Positions 1 to 8,283 of a stretch of DNA of 64,000 bases are shown piece by piece. The position numbers were made by a program, and so were the translations under genes. Position 1 is the stretch's first letter, and each line of letters starts with the position of its first letter. The notes under the pieces were generated by a model, which had not been told where the DNA came from, did not search any database, and saw nothing but the letters and a program-made list of their open reading frames with translations. The DNA is from Serratia rhizosphaerae (GTDB lineage: Bacteria > Pseudomonadota > Gammaproteobacteria > Enterobacterales > Enterobacteriaceae), in contig NZ_CP041764.1 of NCBI RefSeq assembly GCF_009817885.1, forward strand, positions 1,240,001-1,304,000, read 5' to 3'.

Positions 1-1467
1 CCAGTTCTTGCCGCCGGCGCCGTCGGCGTCGCGCTGCTGCATAAAGGCGCGGAACGGCGCGATACCGGTGCCGGGGCCGATCATGATCACCGGCGTGTCC
101 GGGTTGGCCGGCAGGCGGAAGTTGTCGTTGTGTTCGATAAACACCCGCACATCACCGTCTTCCTCCAGGCGATCGGCCAGGAAGCTCGATGCGCCGCCGG
201 CGCGCGCGCGGCCGTCGATGTCATAGCGCACCACGCCGACCGTGACATGCACTTCGTTTTCCGTTTCCGCCTGCGAAGAGGCAATGGAGTACAGGCGCGG
301 TGTCAGCGGACGCAACAGGCCAAGCAGCTGTTCGGCGCTGAGTTCAACCGGCGCCTGACGCACCATATCGACGATCGGCGTATTGTGCGCATACTGCTGC
401 AGCGCGGCTTTGTCGGCCACCAGCGCCAGCAGCTTTTCATCACGCGCCAGCGCGGCGTATTTCTCTACGATTGGCGTAGTGTTCTGCGTCAGCTCATAGT
501 GGCTGCGCAATGCGTCGCTCAGCGGCAGCGTTTTACCGTCCACCTCGACCGCTTCATCGCCTTTCAGCCACAGCAGCTGCACCAGTTCGTCGACCAGCGC
601 CGGATCGTTATCGAACCAGACGCCCAGCGCATCGCCAGGCTGATAGCGCAGCCCGGAGTCGCCCAGGTCGATCTCAATGTGGCGCACGTCTTTATCGGAA
701 TGACGGCCAGTCACCTTTTGGTTCACCGCCAGCTGCGCCGTCAGCGGCTGCTCTTTGCTGTACGGACTGCTGTCGAGCTGGTCTACCGCCGCGCCGGCCA
801 GCACGCCCGGCGCGGCGCTTTCCGTTGGCGCGCGCTCTTTCAGCACCGTCACCACCTGTTTGCGCCAGGCGGCCGCCACGTCCTGATACTCGACGTCGGC
901 ATCAATACGTTCAACCAGACGCTCGGCGCCCAGTTCCGCCAGTTTGGCGTCGAAATCCTTGCCGGACTGGCAGAAATTCTCATAGGACGTATCGCCCAGG
1001 CCAAATACCGCAAAGGCGGTTTCATTCAGCTTCGGCGCTTTTTTGGAATGCAGGAACTTATGCAGCGCCACCGCCTCTTCCGCCGGTTCGCCTTCGCCCT
1101 GGGTGGAGGCCACCACGATCAGCAGGCGTTCCTGAGCGATCTGCTTATATTTGTAATCCCCGGCATTGACCAGGTTGACGCTCAGCTTGGCCTCCAGCAG
1201 ATCGTCGCGCAGCTGTTCCGCCAGGCGACGGGCGTTGCCGGTCTGCGAGGCGGAAATAATGGTAATGCTCGGCGCGGCAGCAGCGGCGGGCGCGGCCGGC
1301 AAGGCGACGGCTCCGGGCTGTTGGTTAACCATTCCCCAGAAGTAACCGGACAGCCACGCCAGCTGCGTCGGCGAATAGTCGCCAATCGCCGCCTGCAGGT
1401 TAGAGAGCTGTTCGGGCGTCAGCGGGAGCAAAGATGTTGGAGGAGCCTGAGTCGTCATTGCGGACAT
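1..1467 (-). CDS. cysJ: Sulfite reductase [NADPH] flavoprotein alpha subunit, CysJ (3' end cut by window)
   Basis: CysJ takes electrons from NADPH through FAD and FMN to the CysI hemoprotein, which reduces sulfite to sulfide in cysteine synthesis. The reading frame runs 489 codons to the left edge; the family is about 600 residues, so roughly 110 C-terminal residues lie outside. Seen in order: an N-terminal flavodoxin (FMN) domain starting near ISASQTGNARRLAEQL, the FAD motif RLYSIASSQ, and the NADP-site motif GPGTGIAPFRAF near the cut end. Two starts are possible: the ATG at 1467 (MSAMTTQ), with AGGA only 3 nt upstream, or the ATG at 1458 (MTTQAPP), which matches the E. coli N-terminus. cysI and cysH are expected beyond the left edge. 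CysB control is known for the family; I did not identify a CysB site. Confidence 0.97.
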   Translation of the reverse strand, partial: MSAMTTQAPPTSLLPLTPEQLSNLQAAIGDYSPTQLAWLSGYFWGMVNQQPGAVALPAAPAAAAAPSITIISASQTGNARRLAEQLRDDLLEAKLSVNLVNAGDYKYKQIAQERLLIVVASTQGEGEPAEEAVALHKFLHSKKAPKLNETAFAVFGLGDTSYENFCQSGKDFDAKLAELGAERLVERIDADVEYQDVAAAWRKQVVTVLKERAPTESAAPGVLAGAAVDQLDSSPYSKEQPLTAQLAVNQKVTGRHSDKDVRHIEIDLGDSGLRYQPGDALGVWFDNDPALVDELVQLLWLKGDEAVEVDGKTLPLSDALRSHYELTQNTTPIVEKYAALARDEKLLALVADKAALQQYAHNTPIVDMVRQAPVELSAEQLLGLLRPLTPRLYSIASSQAETENEVHVTVGVVRYDIDGRARAGGASSFLADRLEEDGDVRVFIEHNDNFRLPANPDTPVIMIGPGTGIAPFRAFMQQRDADGAGGKNW

Positions 1468-1872
1468 AATTCCTATGCTTAGCCAGTGTCATTCGCTGTC
1501 TTTTCGTTCAGTCTGATTTCCTGAAAAGATCAGGAGAGTTTGTAAGGTTACCGAGCCAAATAGCAACGAATAAATAAGGGATAGCAATAATTAATAACCA
1601 AAATGACTAAGCTGTTTTACTGGTAAGGCATAACGCTTAAAGCGCTAAGGTTTCATTTTTATCATTTTGAATTTAATGCGATTTTTTTGATGTTTTTTGA
1701 ATGAATCGCATTTACCCGCTAACCGGCCCGGCCGGTAAGGCCCCGCAGGCGTCAATAAAAAATGCAGAGGATGCATTGCGTGCGCAATCATGTAGACCAT
1801 AACGGTATAAATGGCAAGCAATCACGCTTTCCGGTAGTATGCGTCGGTTTTTGAGTCAATGAGGCCGTAACA
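1468..1872. promoter_or_regulatory. Divergent intergenic region cysJ/queD, no gene seen
   Basis: About 405 bp of AT-rich DNA between the divergent cysJ and queD starts. I find no convincing coding frame. It should carry the cysJ promoter, with activator sites, and the queD promoter. A TATAAA at 1806-1811 is a possible queD -10 box, but it has no good -35 partner. A short perfect inverted repeat, ACCGGC-CCG-GCCGGT, sits at 1722-1736 and is not followed by a T run, so it is not an obvious terminator. Confidence 0.5.
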
Positions 1873-2232
1873 ATGGCAACCACGCTGTTTAAAGATTTTC
1901 AATTTGAAGCCGCACACCGCCTGCCGCATGTGCCTGAAGGCCATAAATGCGGCCGTCTGCACGGGCATTCGTTTATGGTGCGTCTGGAGATAACCGGTGA
2001 GGTGGATCCGCACACCGGCTGGGTAATGGACTTTGCCGAACTGAAAGCCGCATTCAAACCCGTTTGGGAGCGGCTGGATCACCATTATCTGAACGATATT
2101 CCAGGGCTGGAAAATCCGACCAGTGAAGTGCTCGCCGCCTGGATCTGGCAGCAGATGAAACCGCTGCTGCCGGAACTGAGCGCGGTGATGGTGAAAGAGA
2201 CCTGCACCGCCGGCTGCGTCTATAAAGGTTAA
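1873..2232 (+). CDS. queD: 6-carboxy-5,6,7,8-tetrahydropterin synthase QueD
   Basis: QueD converts 7,8-dihydroneopterin triphosphate to 6-carboxytetrahydropterin, the first dedicated step towards preQ0 and queuosine. The protein has 119 residues, close to the 121 of E. coli. The zinc ligands of the 6-pyruvoyl-tetrahydropterin synthase fold are visible as His15, His30 and His32, and the catalytic cysteine as Cys26 in GHKCGRLHGHS. The conserved late motif VKETCTAGC is also present. The start ATG has GAGG 8 nt upstream. The next enzyme of the pathway, QueE, is encoded convergently just downstream, so the two share a locus but not a transcript. Confidence 0.97.
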   Translation: MATTLFKDFQFEAAHRLPHVPEGHKCGRLHGHSFMVRLEITGEVDPHTGWVMDFAELKAAFKPVWERLDHHYLNDIPGLENPTSEVLAAWIWQQMKPLLPELSAVMVKETCTAGCVYKG

Positions 2233-2295
2233 GCGCGCAACGATAACGGGCGCGCAGTGCCGCGTCCCGCTATCTTGCCCACCGGCCGGACAGCC

Positions 2296-2967
2296 TTAAG
2301 CAATATTCAGATACTTGTGCGTCTGCATCGACAAGCGCCAGTTGCGCTCGATGCAGGTGGCGATACAAAGCTTCGTCGCTTCATCTTTCTGACTGATCGG
2401 CTGCAGGGCAATCACCCGCCGTTTCTCATCGTGCAGCGTCTCCAACAGCGCATCCAGCGCGTCAATATCGCGCTGACGCCCGACCGGATGTTTGATTTCA
2501 TCCGCACGCGTTAGCGCCTGATCCAATACTTTCATGCCGCCGCGCATATTCACCTTCGGGGAAACCGTCACCCAGGTATCCGCCGTGCACTGCACCTCGT
2601 GGGTGCCGCTGGTTTCGATCTGGCAGCCGTAGCCGTGCTCTTCAAACAGGCGGGTCAGCGGGGTTAAATCGTAAATGCACGGTTCGCCGCCGGTAATGAC
2701 GATATGGCGCGCGCTATAGCCCTGCTGGCGTATTACCGCCAGCAGCTGTTCGGCGCTGGCGCTGCCCCAGGCGTCGCTTTCCTCGGTTTTCACCAAAATG
2801 CGCTGCATGTCCACTTCCCGATGAGCATCCTTTTCCCAGGTGTGTTTGGTATCGCACCAGCTGCATCCTACCGGACACCCCTGCAGGCGGATAAAAATAG
2901 CCGGAACGCCGGTGAAATAACCTTCGCCCTGTAAAGTCTGGAACATCTCATTAATCGGGTACTGCAT
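2296..2967 (-). CDS. queE: 7-carboxy-7-deazaguanine synthase QueE (radical SAM)
   Basis: QueE rearranges 6-carboxytetrahydropterin to 7-carboxy-7-deazaguanine in queuosine synthesis. I chose the start at MQYPINEMFQTLQGEG, giving 223 residues, the same as E. coli; the frame stays open 20 codons further upstream but that extension is not conserved. The radical-SAM cluster is C31-x3-C35-x2-C38 (GCPVGCSWC). Other signature stretches are VITGGEPCIYDL for the SAM site and the C-terminus MQTHKYLNIA, nearly identical to E. coli. It is convergent with queD, about 60 bp apart. In E. coli QueE also blocks division under some stresses; nothing here tests that. Confidence 0.97.
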   Translation of the reverse strand: MQYPINEMFQTLQGEGYFTGVPAIFIRLQGCPVGCSWCDTKHTWEKDAHREVDMQRILVKTEESDAWGSASAEQLLAVIRQQGYSARHIVITGGEPCIYDLTPLTRLFEEHGYGCQIETSGTHEVQCTADTWVTVSPKVNMRGGMKVLDQALTRADEIKHPVGRQRDIDALDALLETLHDEKRRVIALQPISQKDEATKLCIATCIERNWRLSMQTHKYLNIA

Positions 2968-3121
2968 GCATCTCTCAATATTGGACAGGTAAAACGCGAT
3001 TATCTCAGATTCCCGCCCGGCGGCCAAATAACCTCATCGCCGCCTATGTCGCGCTCTGGCGCACAACAATCGATCCTGCGTCGCAAAAATAACAATTAGC
3101 CAACAAATAAGATAAATGTAT

Positions 3122-3160
3122 TTGACATTAATCCCCGCACACATCACTGATGTATATACA
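3122..3160 (+). promoter_or_regulatory. Promoter region with HutC-like operator upstream of the MFS gene
   Basis: TTGACA at 3122-3127 is a consensus -35 hexamer. The perfect palindrome TGTATATACA occupies 3151-3160, about 70 bp before the MFS start. It fits the TGTA-N2-TACA core bound by HutC-type GntR repressors, and the same core occurs before hutU. I could not place a good -10 at standard spacing from TTGACA. The operator call is inference from the motif and context. Confidence 0.45.
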
Positions 3161-3231
3161 TGCAAGCACAAGTCGGGCATCCGTTCCGGCGTTCGATACA
3201 ACAACCATCACAAGCACTTTTCGAGGGGACT

Positions 3232-4572
3232 ATGGCTCATTCCACCAAGTTGAACATCCAGCAGGCGATCGACGACAGTAAGTTCTCGCTGTTCCACTGG
3301 ACGCTGATTATTCTCGGTTTTCTGGTTCTGGCCATCGACGGCTTCGACACCGCCGCCATGGGCTATATCGCGCCGGCGCTCGCCGAGGACTGGGGGATCG
3401 TCAAGCAGGATCTGGGGCCGGTGCTGAGCGCCGCCCTGCTCGGGCTGTCGCTGGGCGCGCTGGTGGCCGGGCCGCTCTCCGACCGCATCGGCCGTAAGCG
3501 GGTGCTGGTGTTTTCCTGCCTGTTCTTCGGCTTGTCCAGCCTGGCGACCGCCTACGCCGGTTCGCTCGACAGCCTGACGCTGTGGCGCTTTCTTACCGGT
3601 CTCGGCCTTGGCGCCGCCATGCCCAACGCCATTACGCTGATTTCCGAGTATGCGCCGCAGCGCTGCCGTTCACTGGCGATCAACACCATGTACTGCGGTT
3701 TTCCGCTGGGCGCCGCCGCCGGCGGCGCCATCTCCTCCTGGCTGATACCGGGCTACGGCTGGCACAGCGTGCTGCTGCTCGGCGCGATCGCACCGCTGAT
3801 GCTGACGGTGCTGCTGATTCTGCTGCTGCCGGAATCGGTCAAATACCTGGTCAACCGCGGCAAGGATATGCAAAAGATCAAACGCATTACCCAGCGCTTC
3901 AGCGGAAAAAACCTCGACGGCGTCGAACATTTTTATCTGTACGAAGCGCCGCTGGCGGCGCCAAAAAGCAGCGTCGGCCTGCTGTTCAGCCGCCCCTATC
4001 TGCTCGGTACCCTGATGCTGTGGGTCACCTACTGCATGGGGCTGGTGATCTACTACATGCTGCTGAGCTGGATGCCGATTCTGATGCAGGGCCTGGGTTA
4101 TCAGCTGGAGCAGTCCGCCATGCTGACCTCGCTGTTCACCTTTGGCGGCACCGCCGGCATCCTGATGGCCGGCTGGATGATGGACCGCTGGAACGCGCAT
4201 AAGGTGGTCGCCGCCGGCTTCATCGTCACCGCGCTGTTGATCGTCGGCATGGCCACCGAAGATCGCCATATCGTTCTGCTGGGCGGCTTGATTTTCCTGA
4301 TGGGCATTACCATGAACGGCGCACAGTCGGGGCTGCAAACGCTGGCCGCCACCTTTTACCCGACCCACAGCCGCGCCACCGGCATCGCCTGGATGCAGGG
4401 CATCGGCCGTTTCGGCGGCGTGGCCGGCACGATGATTGGCGCGCAGCTGATGGCGCTGCAGTGGGAAGTGCACAGCATTCTGCTGTTCCTGTGCCTGCCG
4501 GCGGTCGTTGCCGCCGTCGCCACGCTGGTTAAAATGGCGCGCCGCAAGACGCTGCAGACGGCCAATCCTTGA
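3232..4572 (+). CDS. MFS transporter, aromatic acid:H+ symporter (AAHS) family
   Basis: A 446-residue inner-membrane proton symporter. The start is MAHSTKLNIQQAI, with GAGGGG just upstream; the frame is open 24 codons further but that part lacks a ribosome site. AAHS hallmarks are visible: IDGFDTAAMGY in the first membrane segment, the loop-2/3 motif GPLSDRIGRKR, and about 12 hydrophobic segments in two six-helix halves. The family includes carriers for 4-hydroxybenzoate, benzoate and other aromatic acids (PcaK, BenK, MhpT). No aromatic-catabolic enzyme is adjacent; the next gene downstream is hutU. With a HutC-like operator in front, I infer it may import urocanate, imidazole-acetate or a similar imidazole acid. 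Exact substrate unknown. Confidence 0.85.
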   Translation: MAHSTKLNIQQAIDDSKFSLFHWTLIILGFLVLAIDGFDTAAMGYIAPALAEDWGIVKQDLGPVLSAALLGLSLGALVAGPLSDRIGRKRVLVFSCLFFGLSSLATAYAGSLDSLTLWRFLTGLGLGAAMPNAITLISEYAPQRCRSLAINTMYCGFPLGAAAGGAISSWLIPGYGWHSVLLLGAIAPLMLTVLLILLLPESVKYLVNRGKDMQKIKRITQRFSGKNLDGVEHFYLYEAPLAAPKSSVGLLFSRPYLLGTLMLWVTYCMGLVIYYMLLSWMPILMQGLGYQLEQSAMLTSLFTFGGTAGILMAGWMMDRWNAHKVVAAGFIVTALLIVGMATEDRHIVLLGGLIFLMGITMNGAQSGLQTLAATFYPTHSRATGIAWMQGIGRFGGVAGTMIGAQLMALQWEVHSILLFLCLPAVVAAVATLVKMARRKTLQTANP

Positions 4573-4578
4573 TGCCAA

Positions 4579-4600
4579 CGGGCGCGGCCGGCCGCGCCCG
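4579..4600. terminator. GC-rich palindrome after the MFS gene
   Basis: A perfect 22-bp palindrome with half-site CGGGCGCGGCC begins 7 bp after the MFS stop codon. It would form a very strong hairpin but has no immediate T run; a TTTTTT tract follows only about 20 nt later. It may be a terminator or a 3' mRNA-stabilising element. Confidence 0.5.
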
Positions 4601-4830
4601 ACTCTCCCGCCATAACGCTTTTTTATCCATCACGCCGACATGTAATTCTTATGTAAATTAATTGTGATTTAACGCTCAAAAATGACGCATTTTTTATCCG
4701 TTTTTGCCTGTCAGCTCACTATTCCTCGCCTCGTTTTCTTCCCTGTGCCGAGCCAATAAAACAGTAACCACATGATTAAAAACAAAAATAACTTTTACTT
4801 ATGCCATTTTAGCGGTTAATTGATTCCCTA

Positions 4831-4859
4831 TTGCATATGCTTGTACATACAAGTATATG
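4831..4859 (+). promoter_or_regulatory. hutU promoter with HutC-type operator in the spacer
   Basis: TTGCAT (4831-4836), a 17-bp spacer and TATATG (4854-4859) make a plausible sigma-70 promoter. The spacer holds the inverted repeat CTTGTA-CA-TACAAG (4840-4853), matching the operator described for HutC repressors of hut operons. A repressor bound there would block RNA polymerase and be released by urocanate. hutC itself is not in the window. Confidence 0.7.
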
Positions 4860-4958
4860 TTAATAAAACCTGACGCCCGATTCAGACATGATGGGCAGGC
4901 AACGACGCCATCAATTCACACCGATTGAATTGCTACACTTCAAGTTGAGGAAAGAGCT

Positions 4959-6650
4959 GTGACTGCAAATAACAAAGTTCGCAATGTCGATGTACGCGCG
5001 CCTCGCGGCACACAATTAAACGCAAAAAGCTGGCTGACCGAAGCGCCGCTGCGCATGCTGATGAACAACCTCGATCCGGAAGTCGCAGAAAACCCGCATG
5101 AGCTGGTGGTTTACGGCGGCATCGGCCGCGCCGCCCGCGACTGGGACTGCTACGACAAAATCGTCGAAACGCTGAAAACGCTGGAAGAAGACGAAACGCT
5201 GCTGGTGCAGTCCGGTAAGCCGGTCGGCGTGTTCAAAACCCACAGTAATGCGCCGCGCGTGCTGATTGCCAACTCCAACCTGGTGCCGCACTGGGCCACC
5301 TGGGAACACTTTAACGAACTGGACGCCAAAGGGCTGGCAATGTACGGCCAGATGACCGCCGGCAGCTGGATTTATATCGGCAGCCAGGGCATCGTGCAGG
5401 GCACCTACGAAACCTTCGTCGAAGCCGGCCGCCAGCACTACGACGGCAACCTGCAGGGCCGCTGGGTGTTGACCGCCGGCCTGGGCGGCATGGGCGGCGC
5501 GCAGCCGCTGGCGGCCACGCTGGCCGGCGCATGCTCGCTGAATATCGAATGCCAGCAGAGCCGCATCGATTTCCGCCTGAAGACCCGCTACGTCGACGAA
5601 CAGGCCAGCGATCTGGATGACGCGCTGGCGCGCATCAAGCGCTATACCGTCGAGGGCAAGGCGATCTCCGTCGCGCTGTGCGCCAACGCCGCCGATGTTC
5701 TGCCGGAACTGGTCAAACGCGGCGTACGCCCGGATATGGTCACCGACCAGACCAGCGCCCACGATCCGCTCAACGGTTACCTGCCGCAGGGCTGGAGCTG
5801 GGAAGAGTATCGTGAACGCGCCCAGCGCGAGCCGGCGGTGGTGGTGAAGGCCGCCAAGAACTCGATGGCGGAACACGTCAAGGCAATGCTGGCGTTCCAG
5901 CAGATGGGCATCCCGACCTTTGACTACGGCAACAACATCCGTCAGATGGCCAAAGAGATGGGCGTCGACAACGCCTTCGACTTCCCGGGCTTTGTGCCGG
6001 CCTACATTCGTCCGCTGTTCTGCCGCGGCATCGGGCCGTTCCGCTGGGCCGCGCTGTCCGGCGATCCGCAGGATATCTACAAGACCGACGCGATGGTCAA
6101 GGAGCTGATCCCCGACGACGAACACCTGCACCGCTGGCTGGATATGGCGCGTGAGCGCATCAGCTTCCAGGGCCTGCCGGCGCGCATCTGCTGGGTCGGC
6201 CTGGGCCAGCGCGCCAAGCTGGGCCTGGCGTTTAACGAAATGGTGCGCCGCGGCGAACTGTCAGCGCCGATCGTCATCGGCCGCGATCACCTGGACTCCG
6301 GTTCGGTCGCCAGCCCGAACCGTGAAACCGAAGCGATGCAGGACGGTTCCGACGCCGTGTCCGACTGGCCGCTGCTCAACGCCCTGCTGAACACCGCCAG
6401 CGGCGCCACCTGGGTTTCCCTGCACCACGGCGGCGGCGTCGGCATGGGCTTCTCACAACACTCCGGCATGGTGATCGTCTGCGACGGCAGCGACGAAGCC
6501 GCCGAACGTATTGCCCGTGTTCTGCACAACGATCCGGCGACCGGCGTGATGCGCCATGCCGATGCGGGTTACGATATTGCCATCGACTGCGCCCGCGAGC
6601 AGGGTCTGAACCTGCCAATGGTTGCCGCCACTCAGGGGAAAAAAGCATGA
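4959..6650 (+). CDS. hutU: Urocanate hydratase HutU
   Basis: HutU hydrates urocanate to 4-imidazolone-5-propionate, the second step of histidine degradation, using tightly bound NAD+ as an electrophile. The start is a GTG with GAGG 8 nt upstream. The 563-residue length is typical. Visible are the glycine-rich NAD motif GLGGMGG near residue 174, the active-site cysteine at about residue 411 in ARICWVGLGQR, and the late segment SLHHGGGVGMGFSQHSG. It overlaps hutH by 4 bp (ATGA), so the two are translationally coupled. A HutC-like operator lies in its promoter. hutI and hutG, needed to finish the route to glutamate, are elsewhere. Confidence 0.98.
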   Translation: MTANNKVRNVDVRAPRGTQLNAKSWLTEAPLRMLMNNLDPEVAENPHELVVYGGIGRAARDWDCYDKIVETLKTLEEDETLLVQSGKPVGVFKTHSNAPRVLIANSNLVPHWATWEHFNELDAKGLAMYGQMTAGSWIYIGSQGIVQGTYETFVEAGRQHYDGNLQGRWVLTAGLGGMGGAQPLAATLAGACSLNIECQQSRIDFRLKTRYVDEQASDLDDALARIKRYTVEGKAISVALCANAADVLPELVKRGVRPDMVTDQTSAHDPLNGYLPQGWSWEEYRERAQREPAVVVKAAKNSMAEHVKAMLAFQQMGIPTFDYGNNIRQMAKEMGVDNAFDFPGFVPAYIRPLFCRGIGPFRWAALSGDPQDIYKTDAMVKELIPDDEHLHRWLDMARERISFQGLPARICWVGLGQRAKLGLAFNEMVRRGELSAPIVIGRDHLDSGSVASPNRETEAMQDGSDAVSDWPLLNALLNTASGATWVSLHHGGGVGMGFSQHSGMVIVCDGSDEAAERIARVLHNDPATGVMRHADAGYDIAIDCAREQGLNLPMVAATQGKKA

Positions 6651-8182
6651 AAACTCTCACTATCCGCCCTGGCAAACTGACGCTCGCCGAACTGCGCGAC
6701 GTGTATCACCATCCGGTCAAATTAACCCTGGATGACAACGCTTACGCCGCCATCGAACAGAGCGTCGCCTGCGTTGAACGCATCGTCGAGGAGAACCGCA
6801 CCACCTACGGCATCAACACCGGCTTTGGCCTGCTGGCCTCGACCCGCATCGCCCGGGACGATCTGGAAAATCTGCAGCGCTCCATCGTGCTGTCCCACGC
6901 CGCCGGCGTCGGCGCACCGACCGACGACAGCCTGGTGCGCCTGATTATGGTGCTGAAAATCAACAGCCTGTCGCGCGGTTTCTCCGGCATCCGCCTGGAG
7001 GTGCTGCAGGCGCTGATGGCGCTGGTTAACGCCGAGGTCTATCCGCATATCCCGCTGAAAGGCTCGGTAGGCGCCTCCGGCGATTTGGCGCCGCTGGCGC
7101 ACATGAGCCTGCTGCTGCTGGGGGAAGGCAAAGCGCGCTATCAGGGCGAGTGGCTGTCTGCCGGCGACGCGCTGGCGAAAGCCGGTCTGAAGCCGCTGCA
7201 GCTGGCGGCCAAAGAGGGGCTGGCCCTGCTGAACGGCACCCAGGTGTCCACCGCTTTCGCACTGCGCGGCCTGTTTGAGGCGGAAGATCTCTACGCCGCC
7301 GCCACGGTCTGCGGCAGCCTGAGCGTAGAGGCGGCGCTGGGTTCGCGCAGCCCGTTCGATCCGCGCATTCACGAGGTTCGCGGCCAGCGCGGCCAGATCG
7401 ACGCGGCGGCGGCCTATCGCCACCTGCTGGGCGAACGCAGCGAAGTGTCCGACTCGCACCGCAACTGTGAAAAAGTGCAGGATCCCTACTCGCTACGCTG
7501 TCAGCCGCAGGTGATGGGCGCCTGCCTGACGCAAATTCGTCAGGCCAGCGAGATTCTGGCTGTCGAAGCCAACGCGGTGTCCGATAACCCGTTGGTGTTC
7601 GCCGAACAGGGCGACGTGCTGTCCGGCGGCAACTTCCACGCCGAACCGGTGGCGATGGCCGCGGATAATCTGGCGCTGGCGTTCGCCGAAATCGGCTCGC
7701 TGTCCGAACGCCGCATCTCACTGCTGATGGATAAGCATATGTCGCAGTTGCCGCCGTTCCTGGTGAAAAATGGCGGCGTTAACTCCGGCTTTATGATCGC
7801 GCAGGTGACCGCCGCGGCGCTGGCCAGTGAGAACAAAGCGCTGGCGCACCCGGCCAGCGTCGACAGTATCCCAACCTCCGCCAACCAGGAAGACCACGTC
7901 TCCATGGCGCCGGCCGCCGGGCGTCGCCTGTGGGAAATGGCCGACAACGTGCGCGGCATTCTGGCGGTCGAATGGTTGGCCGCCTGCCAGGGTCTGGATC
8001 TGCGCGAAGGGCTGCACACCAGCGAAGGGCTGGAGCAGGCGCGCCGTCTGCTGCGCGAGCAGGTCAGCCATTACGATCAGGATCGTTTCTTCGCCCCTGA
8101 TATTGAAGCGGCCAGCCAGCTGTTGGCGGCCCGTCACCTGACAGCGCTGCTGCCTGCGGCGCTGCTGCCAAGTCTGGCATAA
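6647..8182 (+). CDS. hutH: Histidine ammonia-lyase HutH
   Basis: HutH removes ammonia from L-histidine to give urocanate, the first step of the Hut pathway; it is cytosolic and tetrameric in the family. The protein has 511 residues. The Ala143-Ser144-Gly145 triad that cyclises to the MIO electrophile is intact in GSVGASGDLAPLAH. Other catalytic elements are present: TYGINTGFG (active-site Tyr), LSHAAGVG, LLNGTQ, QDPYSLRCQPQ (second Tyr), GGNFHAEP and NQEDHVSMAPAAG. It overlaps hutU and is followed 101 bp later by the permease gene. This is the functional lyase of the cluster, in contrast to the paralogue at 12504-14027. Confidence 0.98.
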   Translation: MKTLTIRPGKLTLAELRDVYHHPVKLTLDDNAYAAIEQSVACVERIVEENRTTYGINTGFGLLASTRIARDDLENLQRSIVLSHAAGVGAPTDDSLVRLIMVLKINSLSRGFSGIRLEVLQALMALVNAEVYPHIPLKGSVGASGDLAPLAHMSLLLLGEGKARYQGEWLSAGDALAKAGLKPLQLAAKEGLALLNGTQVSTAFALRGLFEAEDLYAAATVCGSLSVEAALGSRSPFDPRIHEVRGQRGQIDAAAAYRHLLGERSEVSDSHRNCEKVQDPYSLRCQPQVMGACLTQIRQASEILAVEANAVSDNPLVFAEQGDVLSGGNFHAEPVAMAADNLALAFAEIGSLSERRISLLMDKHMSQLPPFLVKNGGVNSGFMIAQVTAAALASENKALAHPASVDSIPTSANQEDHVSMAPAAGRRLWEMADNVRGILAVEWLAACQGLDLREGLHTSEGLEQARRLLREQVSHYDQDRFFAPDIEAASQLLAARHLTALLPAALLPSLA

Positions 8183-8213
8183 CCACATACTGACCACGCA
8201 GTTTGTTCTGCCC

Positions 8214-8236
8214 CGCCGGGTACGTTTCACCCGGCG
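8214..8236 (+). other. Intercistronic hairpin hutH-hutT
   Basis: CGCCGGGT and ACCCGGCG form a perfect 8-bp stem around a 7-nt loop in the gap between hutH and the permease gene. There is no T run, so it is more likely a transcript-stability or processing element than a terminator. Confidence 0.45.
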
Positions 8237-8283
8237 CGGGCAGCATGTACCTGTTTCGCAAAACAACAACAACGGGAAGCAAC

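Larger units (their letters stand above)
4573..4958 (+). promoter_or_regulatory. Intergenic region MFS gene to hutU
   Basis: About 386 bp without a plausible gene. It opens with a 22-bp perfect palindrome just after the MFS stop (listed separately), becomes AT-rich, and carries the hutU promoter/operator at 4831-4859. An untranslated leader of about 95 bp follows to the GTG start of hutU. Confidence 0.6.

Noticed and set aside
130..1482. Long plus-strand frame opposite cysJ
   Set aside because: It is the antisense shadow of cysJ in GC-rich DNA; the minus-strand translation has full flavodoxin and FAD/NADP motifs.
1722..1736. Inverted repeat upstream of queD as a riboswitch or terminator
   Set aside because: Only a 6-bp stem with a 3-nt loop; no T run and no preQ1-type elements that I can recognise.
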